A stretch of 64,000 bases of DNA from Opitutia bacterium UBA957 (GTDB taxonomy: Bacteria > Verrucomicrobiota > Verrucomicrobiia > Opitutales > UBA953), in NCBI GenBank assembly GCA_002293065.1, contig DBCN01000140.1, forward strand, positions 8,537 through 72,536. Reading direction: 5' to 3'. The first letter of the stretch is position 1; the number at the start of each line of letters is the position of its first letter. The notes under the pieces are model-generated. The model saw nothing but the letters and a program-made list of their open reading frames with translations, was not told where the DNA came from and made no database searches. Of this stretch, positions 17,870 to 25,823 are shown in pieces. A program made the position numbers and the translations under genes.

Positions 17870-18625
17870 ATGTCTACTGACGCTATCCAAGCCTTGCTGG
17901 ATCTGTCCCATGACCTGGGTGGCGACCGGTTGCGCATGGCCATTTTGGGCGAAGGCAACACTTCCCTGCGGCTCGATGCGGAGACCTTTGCGGTCAAGGC
18001 TTCGGGGTCCAACCTGGCGTCGCTTCGTCCGACCGACCTCACGACCTGTCGCTTCGATCGTCTGCTCCCGCTCCTCGACGCCCCCGCCGCCACCGATGCG
18101 GAAATCGACGGTGTCCTCTTCGCTTCCCGCGTGTCCGAAGCGGATAAGAAGCCCTCCATCGAGGCCCTCTTCCACGCTTATCTGCTCACCTTGCCCGGCG
18201 TCCAGTGCGTCGGCCACGTGCATGCCATCGCCGTGAACCAGATCCTGTGTTCCCCGCGGGCCCGCGAGTTCGCGGAACGACGGGCCTGCCCCGATGAGGT
18301 CGTGATGTGCGGCGTCGAATCGGTGTTCGTGCCCTATGCCGAGCCCGGTTTGGGCTTGGCCCAATCCATCCGCCGCGAGGTGCAGGCCTTCGTCCGCCGC
18401 ACCAGCCGCGCGCCCAAGGTCATCCTGCTGCAGAATCACGGCGTCATCGCCGTCGGCCCTTCCGCCAAAGCCGTGCTGGGCACCCTGCTGATGTCCGAGA
18501 AAGCCGCCGAGATCTTCGTCGGCGCCGCCACCTTGGGCGGCCCGGTGTTCTTGACCGCAGAGCAATGCCAGCGCATCGCCGGACGTCCCGACGAGCACTA
18601 TCGCCAGAAAATGCTCGGGCTCTGA
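17870..18625 (+). CDS. class II aldolase/adducin family protein
   Basis: The 251-residue protein carries the zinc aldolase fold: GEGNTSLR (residues 24-31), a GHVHA metal site and LQNHGVIAVG with the third histidine. Members cleave fuculose-1-phosphate, rhamnulose-1-phosphate or related sugar phosphates to dihydroxyacetone phosphate and an aldehyde. It lies 29 bases after the DeoR gene and 27 before the rhamnulokinase gene. A second aldolase of the same superfamily is fused to a dehydrogenase two genes downstream, so the two may act on different sugars. Substrate is not determinable from sequence alone. Confidence 0.88.
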   Translation: MSTDAIQALLDLSHDLGGDRLRMAILGEGNTSLRLDAETFAVKASGSNLASLRPTDLTTCRFDRLLPLLDAPAATDAEIDGVLFASRVSEADKKPSIEALFHAYLLTLPGVQCVGHVHAIAVNQILCSPRAREFAERRACPDEVVMCGVESVFVPYAEPGLGLAQSIRREVQAFVRRTSRAPKVILLQNHGVIAVGPSAKAVLGTLLMSEKAAEIFVGAATLGGPVFLTAEQCQRIAGRPDEHYRQKMLGL

Positions 18626-18652
18626 CCCCTCCCCCTTCCCCCACTGATTTCC

Positions 18653-20122
18653 ATGTCCAACTACCTTGCCATCGACCTCGGCGCCGAATCCGGGCGCGTG
18701 ATTTTCGGAAGCCTCAAGGGCGGAAAGCTCTCGATGAAGGAGATCCACCGCTTCTCCAACGGCGCCATCACCGCCAACGGCACGCTGCGCTGGGACATCG
18801 TGCGCATCTTCCGCGAAATCCGCATCGGTTTGGCCAAGGGCGCGAAGCTCGGGCCGATCAAGTCGATCGCCTGCGACTCTTGGGGCGTCGACTACGTCCT
18901 GCTCAAGGGCGATGGCCCGATGCTTTCCCTGCCCTACACCTATCGCGACGAGCGTAGCTTCAAGTCCTTCGACAAGGCCATGAAGAAGTTCTCGCAGAAG
19001 CAGCTCTTCGAAGGCACGGGCATCGCTTCCATCTCCATCAATACGCTCTACCAGTTGTTTGATGACGTCGAGAATCGCCCGGAAATCCTCGCGTTCGCCG
19101 ATAAGTTCCTGCTGATCGGCGACTACATCACCTGGTTGCTGACGGGCCAGGCCCGCGCCGAAGAGACCCTCATTTCGGGCAGTCAGCTTTGGGATACCCG
19201 CAAGCGCGACTGGGCTTGGCCGGTGCTCAAGAAGCTCGGCATCCCCAAGCACATCTTCCCCAAGCCCGCCGCTCCCGGCACCAAGCTCGGCAAGCTCCTT
19301 CCTTATCTCAGCAAGGAAACCGGCCTCAAGTCCGCCGAAGTCGTCACCACTTGCGCGCACGACACCGCGGCGGCCGTCGCCGCCGTGCCCGCGACCAAGG
19401 GCGACGATTGGGCCTACCTGTCTTCCGGCACGTGGTCGCTCCTCGGCGTCGAGCTCCCGAAGCCGCTGGTCAATGAGACCGTCCGCGAGGCCAAGTACAC
19501 GAACGAAGTAGGCTTCGAAGGCACGACGCGCTTCCTCAAGAACCTCGTGGGCCTCTGGGTCCTGCAGGAATGCCGCCGCGAGTGGATGGAGCGCGGCGAG
19601 GTTTCCGACTATGGCGAGATCGTGAAGTTGGCGCTCAAGGCGCCGGCCTTGCGCAGCTTCATCCGTCCCGACGACGTCCGTTTCGCCAAGCGCGGCGACA
19701 TGGTGAAGAAAGTCCAGGACTTCTGCCGCGAGACCAAGCAACCGGTGCCGCAGACCCACGGCGAGATCGCCCGCTGCGTCCTCGAATCGCTGGCCCTGCT
19801 CTATCGCGTGGAACTGGACGGCATCGAAAAACTCACGGGCCGTAAGCTCGCGACCTTGCACATCGTCGGGGGCGGTTGCCGCAACGCCCTCCTCAACCAA
19901 GCCACGGCCGACGCCACGGGCCGCACGGTCATCGCGGGCCCGGTGGAGGCTACCGCCGCCGGCAATATCCTCGTGCAGGCCGTCGCCATGAAAGAGCTCA
20001 AGAACCTCGATGCCCTGCGCGGCGTGGTCCGAAAGTCCTTTGAAGTAGTGACTTACAAACCCAATCCCACGCTTGATTGGCTCGACGCCTTGGTGAAGTT
20101 TAATGGTTTAAAGAAATCATAA
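18653..20122 (+). CDS. rhaB: rhamnulokinase (FGGY family)
   Basis: The 489-residue sugar kinase begins with the phosphate-1 motif YLAIDLGAESGRVIFGSL. It has the rhamnulokinase-type segments SWGVDYVLL and YLSSGTWSLLGVELPKPL, and the adenosine-binding IVGGGCRNALLNQATADATG. It phosphorylates L-rhamnulose to rhamnulose-1-phosphate in the cytosol. Length and start are as expected. It is placed directly before the bifunctional aldolase/dehydrogenase that would use its product. L-fuculokinase is the main alternative, but the GAESGR and SGTWSLLG blocks favour RhaB. Confidence 0.93.
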   Translation: MSNYLAIDLGAESGRVIFGSLKGGKLSMKEIHRFSNGAITANGTLRWDIVRIFREIRIGLAKGAKLGPIKSIACDSWGVDYVLLKGDGPMLSLPYTYRDERSFKSFDKAMKKFSQKQLFEGTGIASISINTLYQLFDDVENRPEILAFADKFLLIGDYITWLLTGQARAEETLISGSQLWDTRKRDWAWPVLKKLGIPKHIFPKPAAPGTKLGKLLPYLSKETGLKSAEVVTTCAHDTAAAVAAVPATKGDDWAYLSSGTWSLLGVELPKPLVNETVREAKYTNEVGFEGTTRFLKNLVGLWVLQECRREWMERGEVSDYGEIVKLALKAPALRSFIRPDDVRFAKRGDMVKKVQDFCRETKQPVPQTHGEIARCVLESLALLYRVELDGIEKLTGRKLATLHIVGGGCRNALLNQATADATGRTVIAGPVEATAAGNILVQAVAMKELKNLDALRGVVRKSFEVVTYKPNPTLDWLDALVKFNGLKKS

Positions 20123-20165
20123 ACCTGCTTAAGCCTCCCTACCCTGCCTTTACCTGCCTAGCATC

Positions 20166-22358
20166 ATGTCTACCTACAAGCACGTCTCTCACCTCTGGAA
20201 CGACGCCGAAGCGGCGAAGCTCGATCCGGTGGCCCGTCTGATCTACCGCTCGAATAAGTTGGGCGCCGATCAGCGCATCACCAACACCGGAGGCGGCAAC
20301 ACCTCCTCCAAGATCGTCGAGAAGGATCCCCTCACCGGCAAGGATACCCCGGTGCTTTGGGTCAAGGGTTCCGGCGGTGACCTGCGCACGAGCCTCCGCG
20401 AGAATTTCTCGTCCCTCTATCAGGACAAACTCATCGGCCTTCAGTCCGTCTATGCGGCCCGCGCCGATAAGGGTCTGAAGTCCCAGGCGGAAGACGACAT
20501 GGTGGCGATGTACAACCACACCACGTTCAACCTGAATCCGCGGGCATCATCCATCGACACCCCGCTGCACAGCTTCCTGCCCGGCAAGCATGTCGACCAC
20601 ATGCACCCGAACGCGATCATCTCGATCGCCGCTTCCAAGAACTGCGAGGCCCTGACCAAGCAGATCTTCGCCGGCAAGATGGCCTACGTGAAGTGGATGC
20701 GCCCGGGCTTCGAACTCGGCCTTGCGATGCAGGACATTTCCCGCGCCCAGCCGGACATCAAGGCCATCATGATGGGCCAGCACGGCTTCATCTCGTGGTC
20801 CGACGACGACAAGGCCTGCTATGAACTGACCCTCGCCATGATCGAGCAGGCGGCGGCTTACATCGAAGCCAAGTACCAGGCCAAGGGCGGCGACGCCAAG
20901 GCCTTCGGTGGCGCCAAGTACCAGACGCTCGAAACCGAGCAGCGTCACGCCACCCTCGCGGCCATCCTGCCCTGGCTCCGCGGGCAAGTCTCCAAGGAGA
21001 AGCGTTTCGTCGGCACCATCCAGGATGACGACAAGATCCTCCGTTTCGTCAACTCGGCCGACGCCCCGCGCCTCGCCGAGCTCGGCACCTCCTGCCCGGA
21101 CCACTTCCTCCGCACGAAGATCAAGCCGCTCTACGTGGCTTGGAATCCGCAGGCCGAAGACGTCGCCGCGCTCAAGGCCAAGCTGGCCGCCGGCCTCGAA
21201 CAGTACCGCAAGGACTACGCCTCCTACTACAACGCCTGCAAGCGTTCCAACTCGCCGGCCATGCGCGACGCGAATCCGACCGTCGTCCTCATCCCCGGCC
21301 TCGGCATGATCGCCTGGGGCAAGGACAAGTCCGAGTCCCGCGTCACCGCCGAATTCTACAACTGCGCCGTCGAAGTCATGCGCGGGGCCGAAGCCATCGA
21401 TGAGTACGTCTCGCTCCCCCAGCAGGAGGCCTTCGATATCGAGTACTGGCTCTTGGAAGAAGCGAAGCTCAAGCGCATGCCGGCCGAGAAGGAACTCGCC
21501 CGTCAGGTGATCGTCGTCGTCGGCGCCGGTTCCGGCATCGGCAAGGAAACCGCCCATCGCCTCGTCAAGGAAGGTGCCCACATCGTCTGCGTCGACAAGA
21601 ACGTCGAAGCGGCGCAGGCCACGGCCAAGGAAATCACCGATAAGCACGGCGTCGGCATCGGCGTCGCCGGTACGGGTCTCTCCAATTGCGGCCCGGCCAT
21701 CGGTCTGGGCGGCGACATCATGGACCGCGCTTCCATCCGGAAGATGCTGGACCAGGTCGCGCTCGCTTACGGCGGATTTGACTCCATCTGCGTCACGGCC
21801 GGCATCTTCGTCTCGCCCGACACCACGGGGCACATCCCGGACGACAAGTGGGCCCTCACCTTCGCCCTCAACGTCACCGGCAGCTACCTTGTCGCCGACG
21901 AAGCCTTCAAGTCCTGGAAGGATCAAGGCCTCCGCGGCAACCTCGTCCTCACCACGAGCGCCAACGCCGCCGTCGCCAAGAAGGGTTCCGTCGCCTACGA
22001 CACCTCGAAGGCCGCCGCCAACCACCTCGTCCGCGAGCTGGCCATGGAGCTTTCCCCGCTGGTCCGCGTCAATGGCGTGGCCCCGGCGACCGTTGTCCAG
22101 GGTTCGGCGATGTTCCCGCGCGACCGCGTGATCGCGTCGCTCGCCAAGTACAACATTCCTTACACCGAAGATGAGGCGACCGATTCGCTGACGACGAAGC
22201 TCTCGCGCTTCTACGCCGATCGCACCTTGACCAAGAACCCCATCACGCCCGCCGACCAGGCCGAAGCCTATTTCCTCCTCGTGACCAACCGCCTCAGCAA
22301 GACGACCGGACAGATCATCACGGTCGATGGTGGTCTCCACGAGGCCTTCCTCCGCTAA
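20166..22358 (+). CDS. bifunctional rhamnulose-1-phosphate aldolase / short-chain dehydrogenase (RhaE-RhaW type)
   Basis: This 730-residue protein is a fusion. Residues 1-430 form a class II aldolase with metal ligands H145 and H147 (DHMHPNA) and a third histidine in MMGQHGFISW. Residues 445-730 form an SDR domain with the nucleotide motif GAGSGIG (about 452-458) and the catalytic pair Y611/K615 (YDTSKAA). Known relatives split rhamnulose-1-phosphate to dihydroxyacetone phosphate and L-lactaldehyde and then oxidise the lactaldehyde to lactate. The fusion keeps the reactive aldehyde on one polypeptide. It is the last gene of the DeoR-aldolase-kinase run, 43 bases after rhaB. Confidence 0.93.
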   Translation: MSTYKHVSHLWNDAEAAKLDPVARLIYRSNKLGADQRITNTGGGNTSSKIVEKDPLTGKDTPVLWVKGSGGDLRTSLRENFSSLYQDKLIGLQSVYAARADKGLKSQAEDDMVAMYNHTTFNLNPRASSIDTPLHSFLPGKHVDHMHPNAIISIAASKNCEALTKQIFAGKMAYVKWMRPGFELGLAMQDISRAQPDIKAIMMGQHGFISWSDDDKACYELTLAMIEQAAAYIEAKYQAKGGDAKAFGGAKYQTLETEQRHATLAAILPWLRGQVSKEKRFVGTIQDDDKILRFVNSADAPRLAELGTSCPDHFLRTKIKPLYVAWNPQAEDVAALKAKLAAGLEQYRKDYASYYNACKRSNSPAMRDANPTVVLIPGLGMIAWGKDKSESRVTAEFYNCAVEVMRGAEAIDEYVSLPQQEAFDIEYWLLEEAKLKRMPAEKELARQVIVVVGAGSGIGKETAHRLVKEGAHIVCVDKNVEAAQATAKEITDKHGVGIGVAGTGLSNCGPAIGLGGDIMDRASIRKMLDQVALAYGGFDSICVTAGIFVSPDTTGHIPDDKWALTFALNVTGSYLVADEAFKSWKDQGLRGNLVLTTSANAAVAKKGSVAYDTSKAAANHLVRELAMELSPLVRVNGVAPATVVQGSAMFPRDRVIASLAKYNIPYTEDEATDSLTTKLSRFYADRTLTKNPITPADQAEAYFLLVTNRLSKTTGQIITVDGGLHEAFLR

Positions 22359-22421
22359 ATCGTGCGCGACGCGCTCGGTCCGAAGGAACTTTACCCGGTT
22401 TTGGGGGGTTAAAGGAATGTC

Positions 22422-25400
22422 ATGCGCCCCTTGCTCGCCTTGGTTGCACTCGGTTTAGGCCTTCCGGCGGCGGAGGTCACCCCGCTCAAGTGGTCGGGCG
22501 CCATCAACGTGCCGGACCCCGTGGCGGTGACCGTTGACGAAAAGGGCGCCGTCTACGTCTGCGCCACGACTCGTCGCAAGGTGGCCGACCTGGACATCCG
22601 CGAGCATACCCAATGGATCGCCGACGACGTCGCCCTGACCTCTCCGCTCGAGAAGGAGGCTTTCTATAAGCGGGTGATGGCCCCCGGCGTCCTTCGTGGC
22701 CCACGTGGCAGCGTCAAGGATCACAATGGCGATGGCGGCGTCGATTGGAGGGACCTCACCGTCCACAAGGAGCGCATCTACAAGTTGGTCGATTCCGACG
22801 GCGATGGTACGGCGGACAAGATCACCACCTTCGCCGAGGGGTTCAATTCCGTCGGGGCGGGTATCGCGGCCGGGATTCTCTATCACGATGGTTGGGTTTA
22901 CCTGACCGCCCAGCCCGACCTTTGGCGACTCAAGGACACCGATGGCGACGGCGTCGCCGACCTCAAGGAACTCCTCGTCACGGGCTTCGGGGTCCATATC
23001 GCCTATGCGGGGCACGACATGCACGGGCTCCGACTCGGGCCCGATGGACGCATCTATTGGACGATTGGCGATAAGGGCACGAACGTCGTCAGCAAGGAAG
23101 GAAAGCGTTTCTTCTTCCCGCATTCCGGGGCGGTGCTGCGCGCGGAACCCGACGGCACGGGCTTCGAGGTCTTCGCCGCTGGCCTCCGCAACGTCCAAGA
23201 GATCGCGTTCGACGATTTTGGCAACGTCATCGGCGTCGACAACGACGCCGACCAACCCAAGGAACGCGAACGACTCGTCTACGTCGTCGAAGGGTCCGAT
23301 ACGGGTTGGCGCAATCAGCACCAGTACATGAAGGTGAACAGCCGCTGGATGCGCGAAAACATCTGGCAGCCCGCGGGGGCGCCTGGACAGCCATTGTGCT
23401 TCACCCCGCCCGTCGCCAATTATTCGGATGGACCGGCGGGCTTTCTCCGCGAACCGGGGCACGCGCTCGATGGCACCCTGCGTGGACACTTCATCCTCGA
23501 TCAGTTCCCGAACGGCAAGATGGATGCGTTCACCCTGGAGGCCGCGGCCGACAGTTTCAGGATGGTGGGGCTCCGCACGATCAACCAAGGCATCATGGGC
23601 ATCGGGATGGCCTGGGGCCCCGACGGTAAAGCCTACTTCGCCGATTGGATCGGCGGTTATCCGCTCGATGGCAAGGGGGCGGTTTGGAGCATGGGCGTGG
23701 CGACGAAAACCGACCCGGTCTCCCAGGAAATCCTTTCGCTCCCGTTGTCGGCGCCGATTCCCAAGGAACGTCTGCTGGCTTTGCTGGGGCACCGCGACCA
23801 GCGGGTCCGGGTCAACGCCGCGCTGCGGCTGGACCGGCTTGGAGCTTGGGCGGACCTGTTGGCCGTCGCCCTGGATGGCAAGCGCGAGCGCCTCGCACGC
23901 ATCCACGCGATCTGGGGCTGGGGCATGGGCTTGCGGCATGGCCAGCTCCCGTCGCTCAAGGGTGTGACCGAGCTGTTGACCGACACCGACGAGGAAATCC
24001 GCGTGCAGACGCTCAAGGTGATCGCCGAAGGTCGCGTGCCTCCGCCCACCCGCTTGACGCGCGAAACCGAAGTCAACGACTTGATCGCCGAGAAGATCAT
24101 CGCGCAACTCGCCGCTCGGAATCCGCGCCTCCGCATGCAGGCCGGCCTCACGCTGGGGCGCTTGGGAATCGGTCGCGCCGGTTTGCCGGGCACCCAGGTT
24201 CCGGCGGCACGCTTCTTTCAGGATGCGTCGGCAGACCTGAAGATGCCCTGGCTGCGTCATGGCTTGGTCATGGGGCTGGCGGGGACCCAAAGTCCTGAAG
24301 CTTTGCTCAAGTTGGCGCAAGGTCCGGACGCCGCCCAAGCCACCTTTGCCACGTTGGCGCTGGCGCGGCAGCGTTCCCCGCTCTTGGCCGAGTTGCTGAC
24401 CTCACCGCATCCTGATGTCCTCAACGAAGCGGTTCGCGCCATTCATGACGACGAAGGGGTCCCGGCGGCGCAGCCGGCTTTGGCGCAGGCCCTGGGGCGC
24501 GCCGCTTTCCCGGTCACCGCCTTGCGTCGGGTCATCAACCAGAACCTTCGCGATGGCTCGCCCGCGGCCGCCGCGCGTATCCTCCGCTGGCTGGAGGCGC
24601 AGCCGGAGACGGGTGCCTTGGTCGATGAAGCCCTGCAGGCACTCTTGGTTTATGAACTCCCGCCGATCCTCGACCTCGTGGACGGGACCGCGAAGCGTTA
24701 CGCGCAACGTGACCGAATTGCTTTGGCTGCCGTTCTGCGGCAAGGGCAGGCTAAGTTGCTGGCTTTCCGAAACGAGTCGCTGAAAGCGAGCGGGGTCGAG
24801 ATCCTGGTCCGCTATGGCTTGGATGTCCCGACTCCCGAACTGCTGAAGTTGGCCCAGGATACCAAGGTAGGCGCTGCCGTGCGTTTGCAGGTCCTCCGAC
24901 TCCTCGCGGCCAAGGCCGAACCGCGGGCCGAGATCACCGCCGCCCTCCGCGCGGCGACCAAAGACGGGGTGGAATCGTCCCTGCGCATCGAAGGACTGCA
25001 ACTGCTGGCCCAAGCTGACCCCGCCAGCGCTTTGACCGTCGCCCAGCGTTTCCTCGACGTCGCCGGGTCGAACCTCGCCGAGAAACAAGCCGCCGTCCGC
25101 ATCGTCTTTGCCAGCACCGAAGCGGCCGCCAGCCAGTCGCGGCTCGTTCTGGTGAACAAGCTCCTGCAACCCAAGTTCAACGACTCCCTTCGCCTCGATG
25201 TCTTTTTGGCGGCGCAGGCGTCCGCGGAGCCCGCGATCCTGGCGGCCCTCCAGCGCTACCTCGACGTGGCGCGTAAGCCCGAGCAGTTGGCCGCGCCGGG
25301 CTTGCCCTCCGAACTCTTGATCGCGGGCGGCGATCCGTCCCGTGGTCGCGCCCTTGCCCTGGAACACCTCGCCGCCAATTGCGTGGCCTGCCATCGCTTC

Positions 25401-25769
25401 GAGTCGGATGAAGGCAGTGAAGTCGGCCCCCTGCTGAAGAAAATCGGCGAGCAGCGGACCGCGGCGGAACTCGCCGAGTCGCTGGTCAATCCGTCGGCGA
25501 AGGTCGTGCCGGGCTTTGGCTTCGAGACTTTGACCTTGCGGTCGGGGGAGGTCCTCGCCGGCAGCGTCGTCAGCGAGACCAATGAGTCCCTGCGCCTGCG
25601 GCAGCCGGACGGAAACGTGAAGGACGTGGCGCTGAGTGCTATCGCCAGTCGCACCCCGCCGGTTTCGATGATGCCGCCCATGCTGGGGATCTTGAAGCCT
25701 GCCGAACTGCGGGATGTCGTCGCTTACCTTGCTAGTCTGAGGACGAAGGCTCCGAAGGCTAAGAAGTAG
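22422..25769 (+). CDS. PVC-type heme-binding CxxCH protein with beta-propeller and HEAT repeats
   Basis: The 1,115-residue exported protein starts with a short signal peptide (MRPLLALVALGLGLPAA). A sugar-dehydrogenase-like propeller follows (about 20-420), containing calcium-binding-like DSDGDGTADK and DTDGDGVADL loops. A long alpha-helical HEAT region covers about 440-960. A C-terminal c-type cytochrome module has its heme site at C987-x2-C990-H991 (NCVACH) and a repeat-domain end. This domain set is expanded in Planctomycetes, Verrucomicrobia and Chlamydiae. It probably acts as a periplasmic redox enzyme or electron carrier; the substrate is unknown. It is 63 bases downstream of the rhamnose genes, but a shared role is not shown. 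Confidence 0.9.
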   Translation: MRPLLALVALGLGLPAAEVTPLKWSGAINVPDPVAVTVDEKGAVYVCATTRRKVADLDIREHTQWIADDVALTSPLEKEAFYKRVMAPGVLRGPRGSVKDHNGDGGVDWRDLTVHKERIYKLVDSDGDGTADKITTFAEGFNSVGAGIAAGILYHDGWVYLTAQPDLWRLKDTDGDGVADLKELLVTGFGVHIAYAGHDMHGLRLGPDGRIYWTIGDKGTNVVSKEGKRFFFPHSGAVLRAEPDGTGFEVFAAGLRNVQEIAFDDFGNVIGVDNDADQPKERERLVYVVEGSDTGWRNQHQYMKVNSRWMRENIWQPAGAPGQPLCFTPPVANYSDGPAGFLREPGHALDGTLRGHFILDQFPNGKMDAFTLEAAADSFRMVGLRTINQGIMGIGMAWGPDGKAYFADWIGGYPLDGKGAVWSMGVATKTDPVSQEILSLPLSAPIPKERLLALLGHRDQRVRVNAALRLDRLGAWADLLAVALDGKRERLARIHAIWGWGMGLRHGQLPSLKGVTELLTDTDEEIRVQTLKVIAEGRVPPPTRLTRETEVNDLIAEKIIAQLAARNPRLRMQAGLTLGRLGIGRAGLPGTQVPAARFFQDASADLKMPWLRHGLVMGLAGTQSPEALLKLAQGPDAAQATFATLALARQRSPLLAELLTSPHPDVLNEAVRAIHDDEGVPAAQPALAQALGRAAFPVTALRRVINQNLRDGSPAAAARILRWLEAQPETGALVDEALQALLVYELPPILDLVDGTAKRYAQRDRIALAAVLRQGQAKLLAFRNESLKASGVEILVRYGLDVPTPELLKLAQDTKVGAAVRLQVLRLLAAKAEPRAEITAALRAATKDGVESSLRIEGLQLLAQADPASALTVAQRFLDVAGSNLAEKQAAVRIVFASTEAAASQSRLVLVNKLLQPKFNDSLRLDVFLAAQASAEPAILAALQRYLDVARKPEQLAAPGLPSELLIAGGDPSRGRALALEHLAANCVACHRFESDEGSEVGPLLKKIGEQRTAAELAESLVNPSAKVVPGFGFETLTLRSGEVLAGSVVSETNESLRLRQPDGNVKDVALSAIASRTPPVSMMPPMLGILKPAELRDVVAYLASLRTKAPKAKK

Positions 25770-25790
25770 ACCCTAGGTGGATGTAGGGTT

Positions 25791-25821
25791 GAACACTCAA
25801 ACATTGGGGTGTTTAATGTTC
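25791..25821 (+). repeat. nested inverted repeat before the S9 peptidase start
   Basis: Two stacked arms, GAACA (25791-25795) with TGTTC (25817-25821) and AAACA (25799-25803) with TGTTT (25810-25814), enclose a TTGGGG loop. The element ends two bases before the ATG at 25824. It could be an operator or could hide the translation start in a hairpin. No T-tract follows, so it is not an intrinsic terminator. Confidence 0.4.
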
Positions 25822-25823
25822 GC

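Noticed and set aside
17837..19900. A 687-codon minus-strand frame opposite the aldolase and rhaB genes
   Set aside because: It covers two convincing genes on the other strand and has no recognisable motif. It is a third-position GC artefact.
17064..22358. Possible bacterial microcompartment for deoxysugar use
   Set aside because: No BMC shell (hexamer or pentamer) genes are found in the window, and the aldolase-dehydrogenase fusion gives another solution for the aldehyde.
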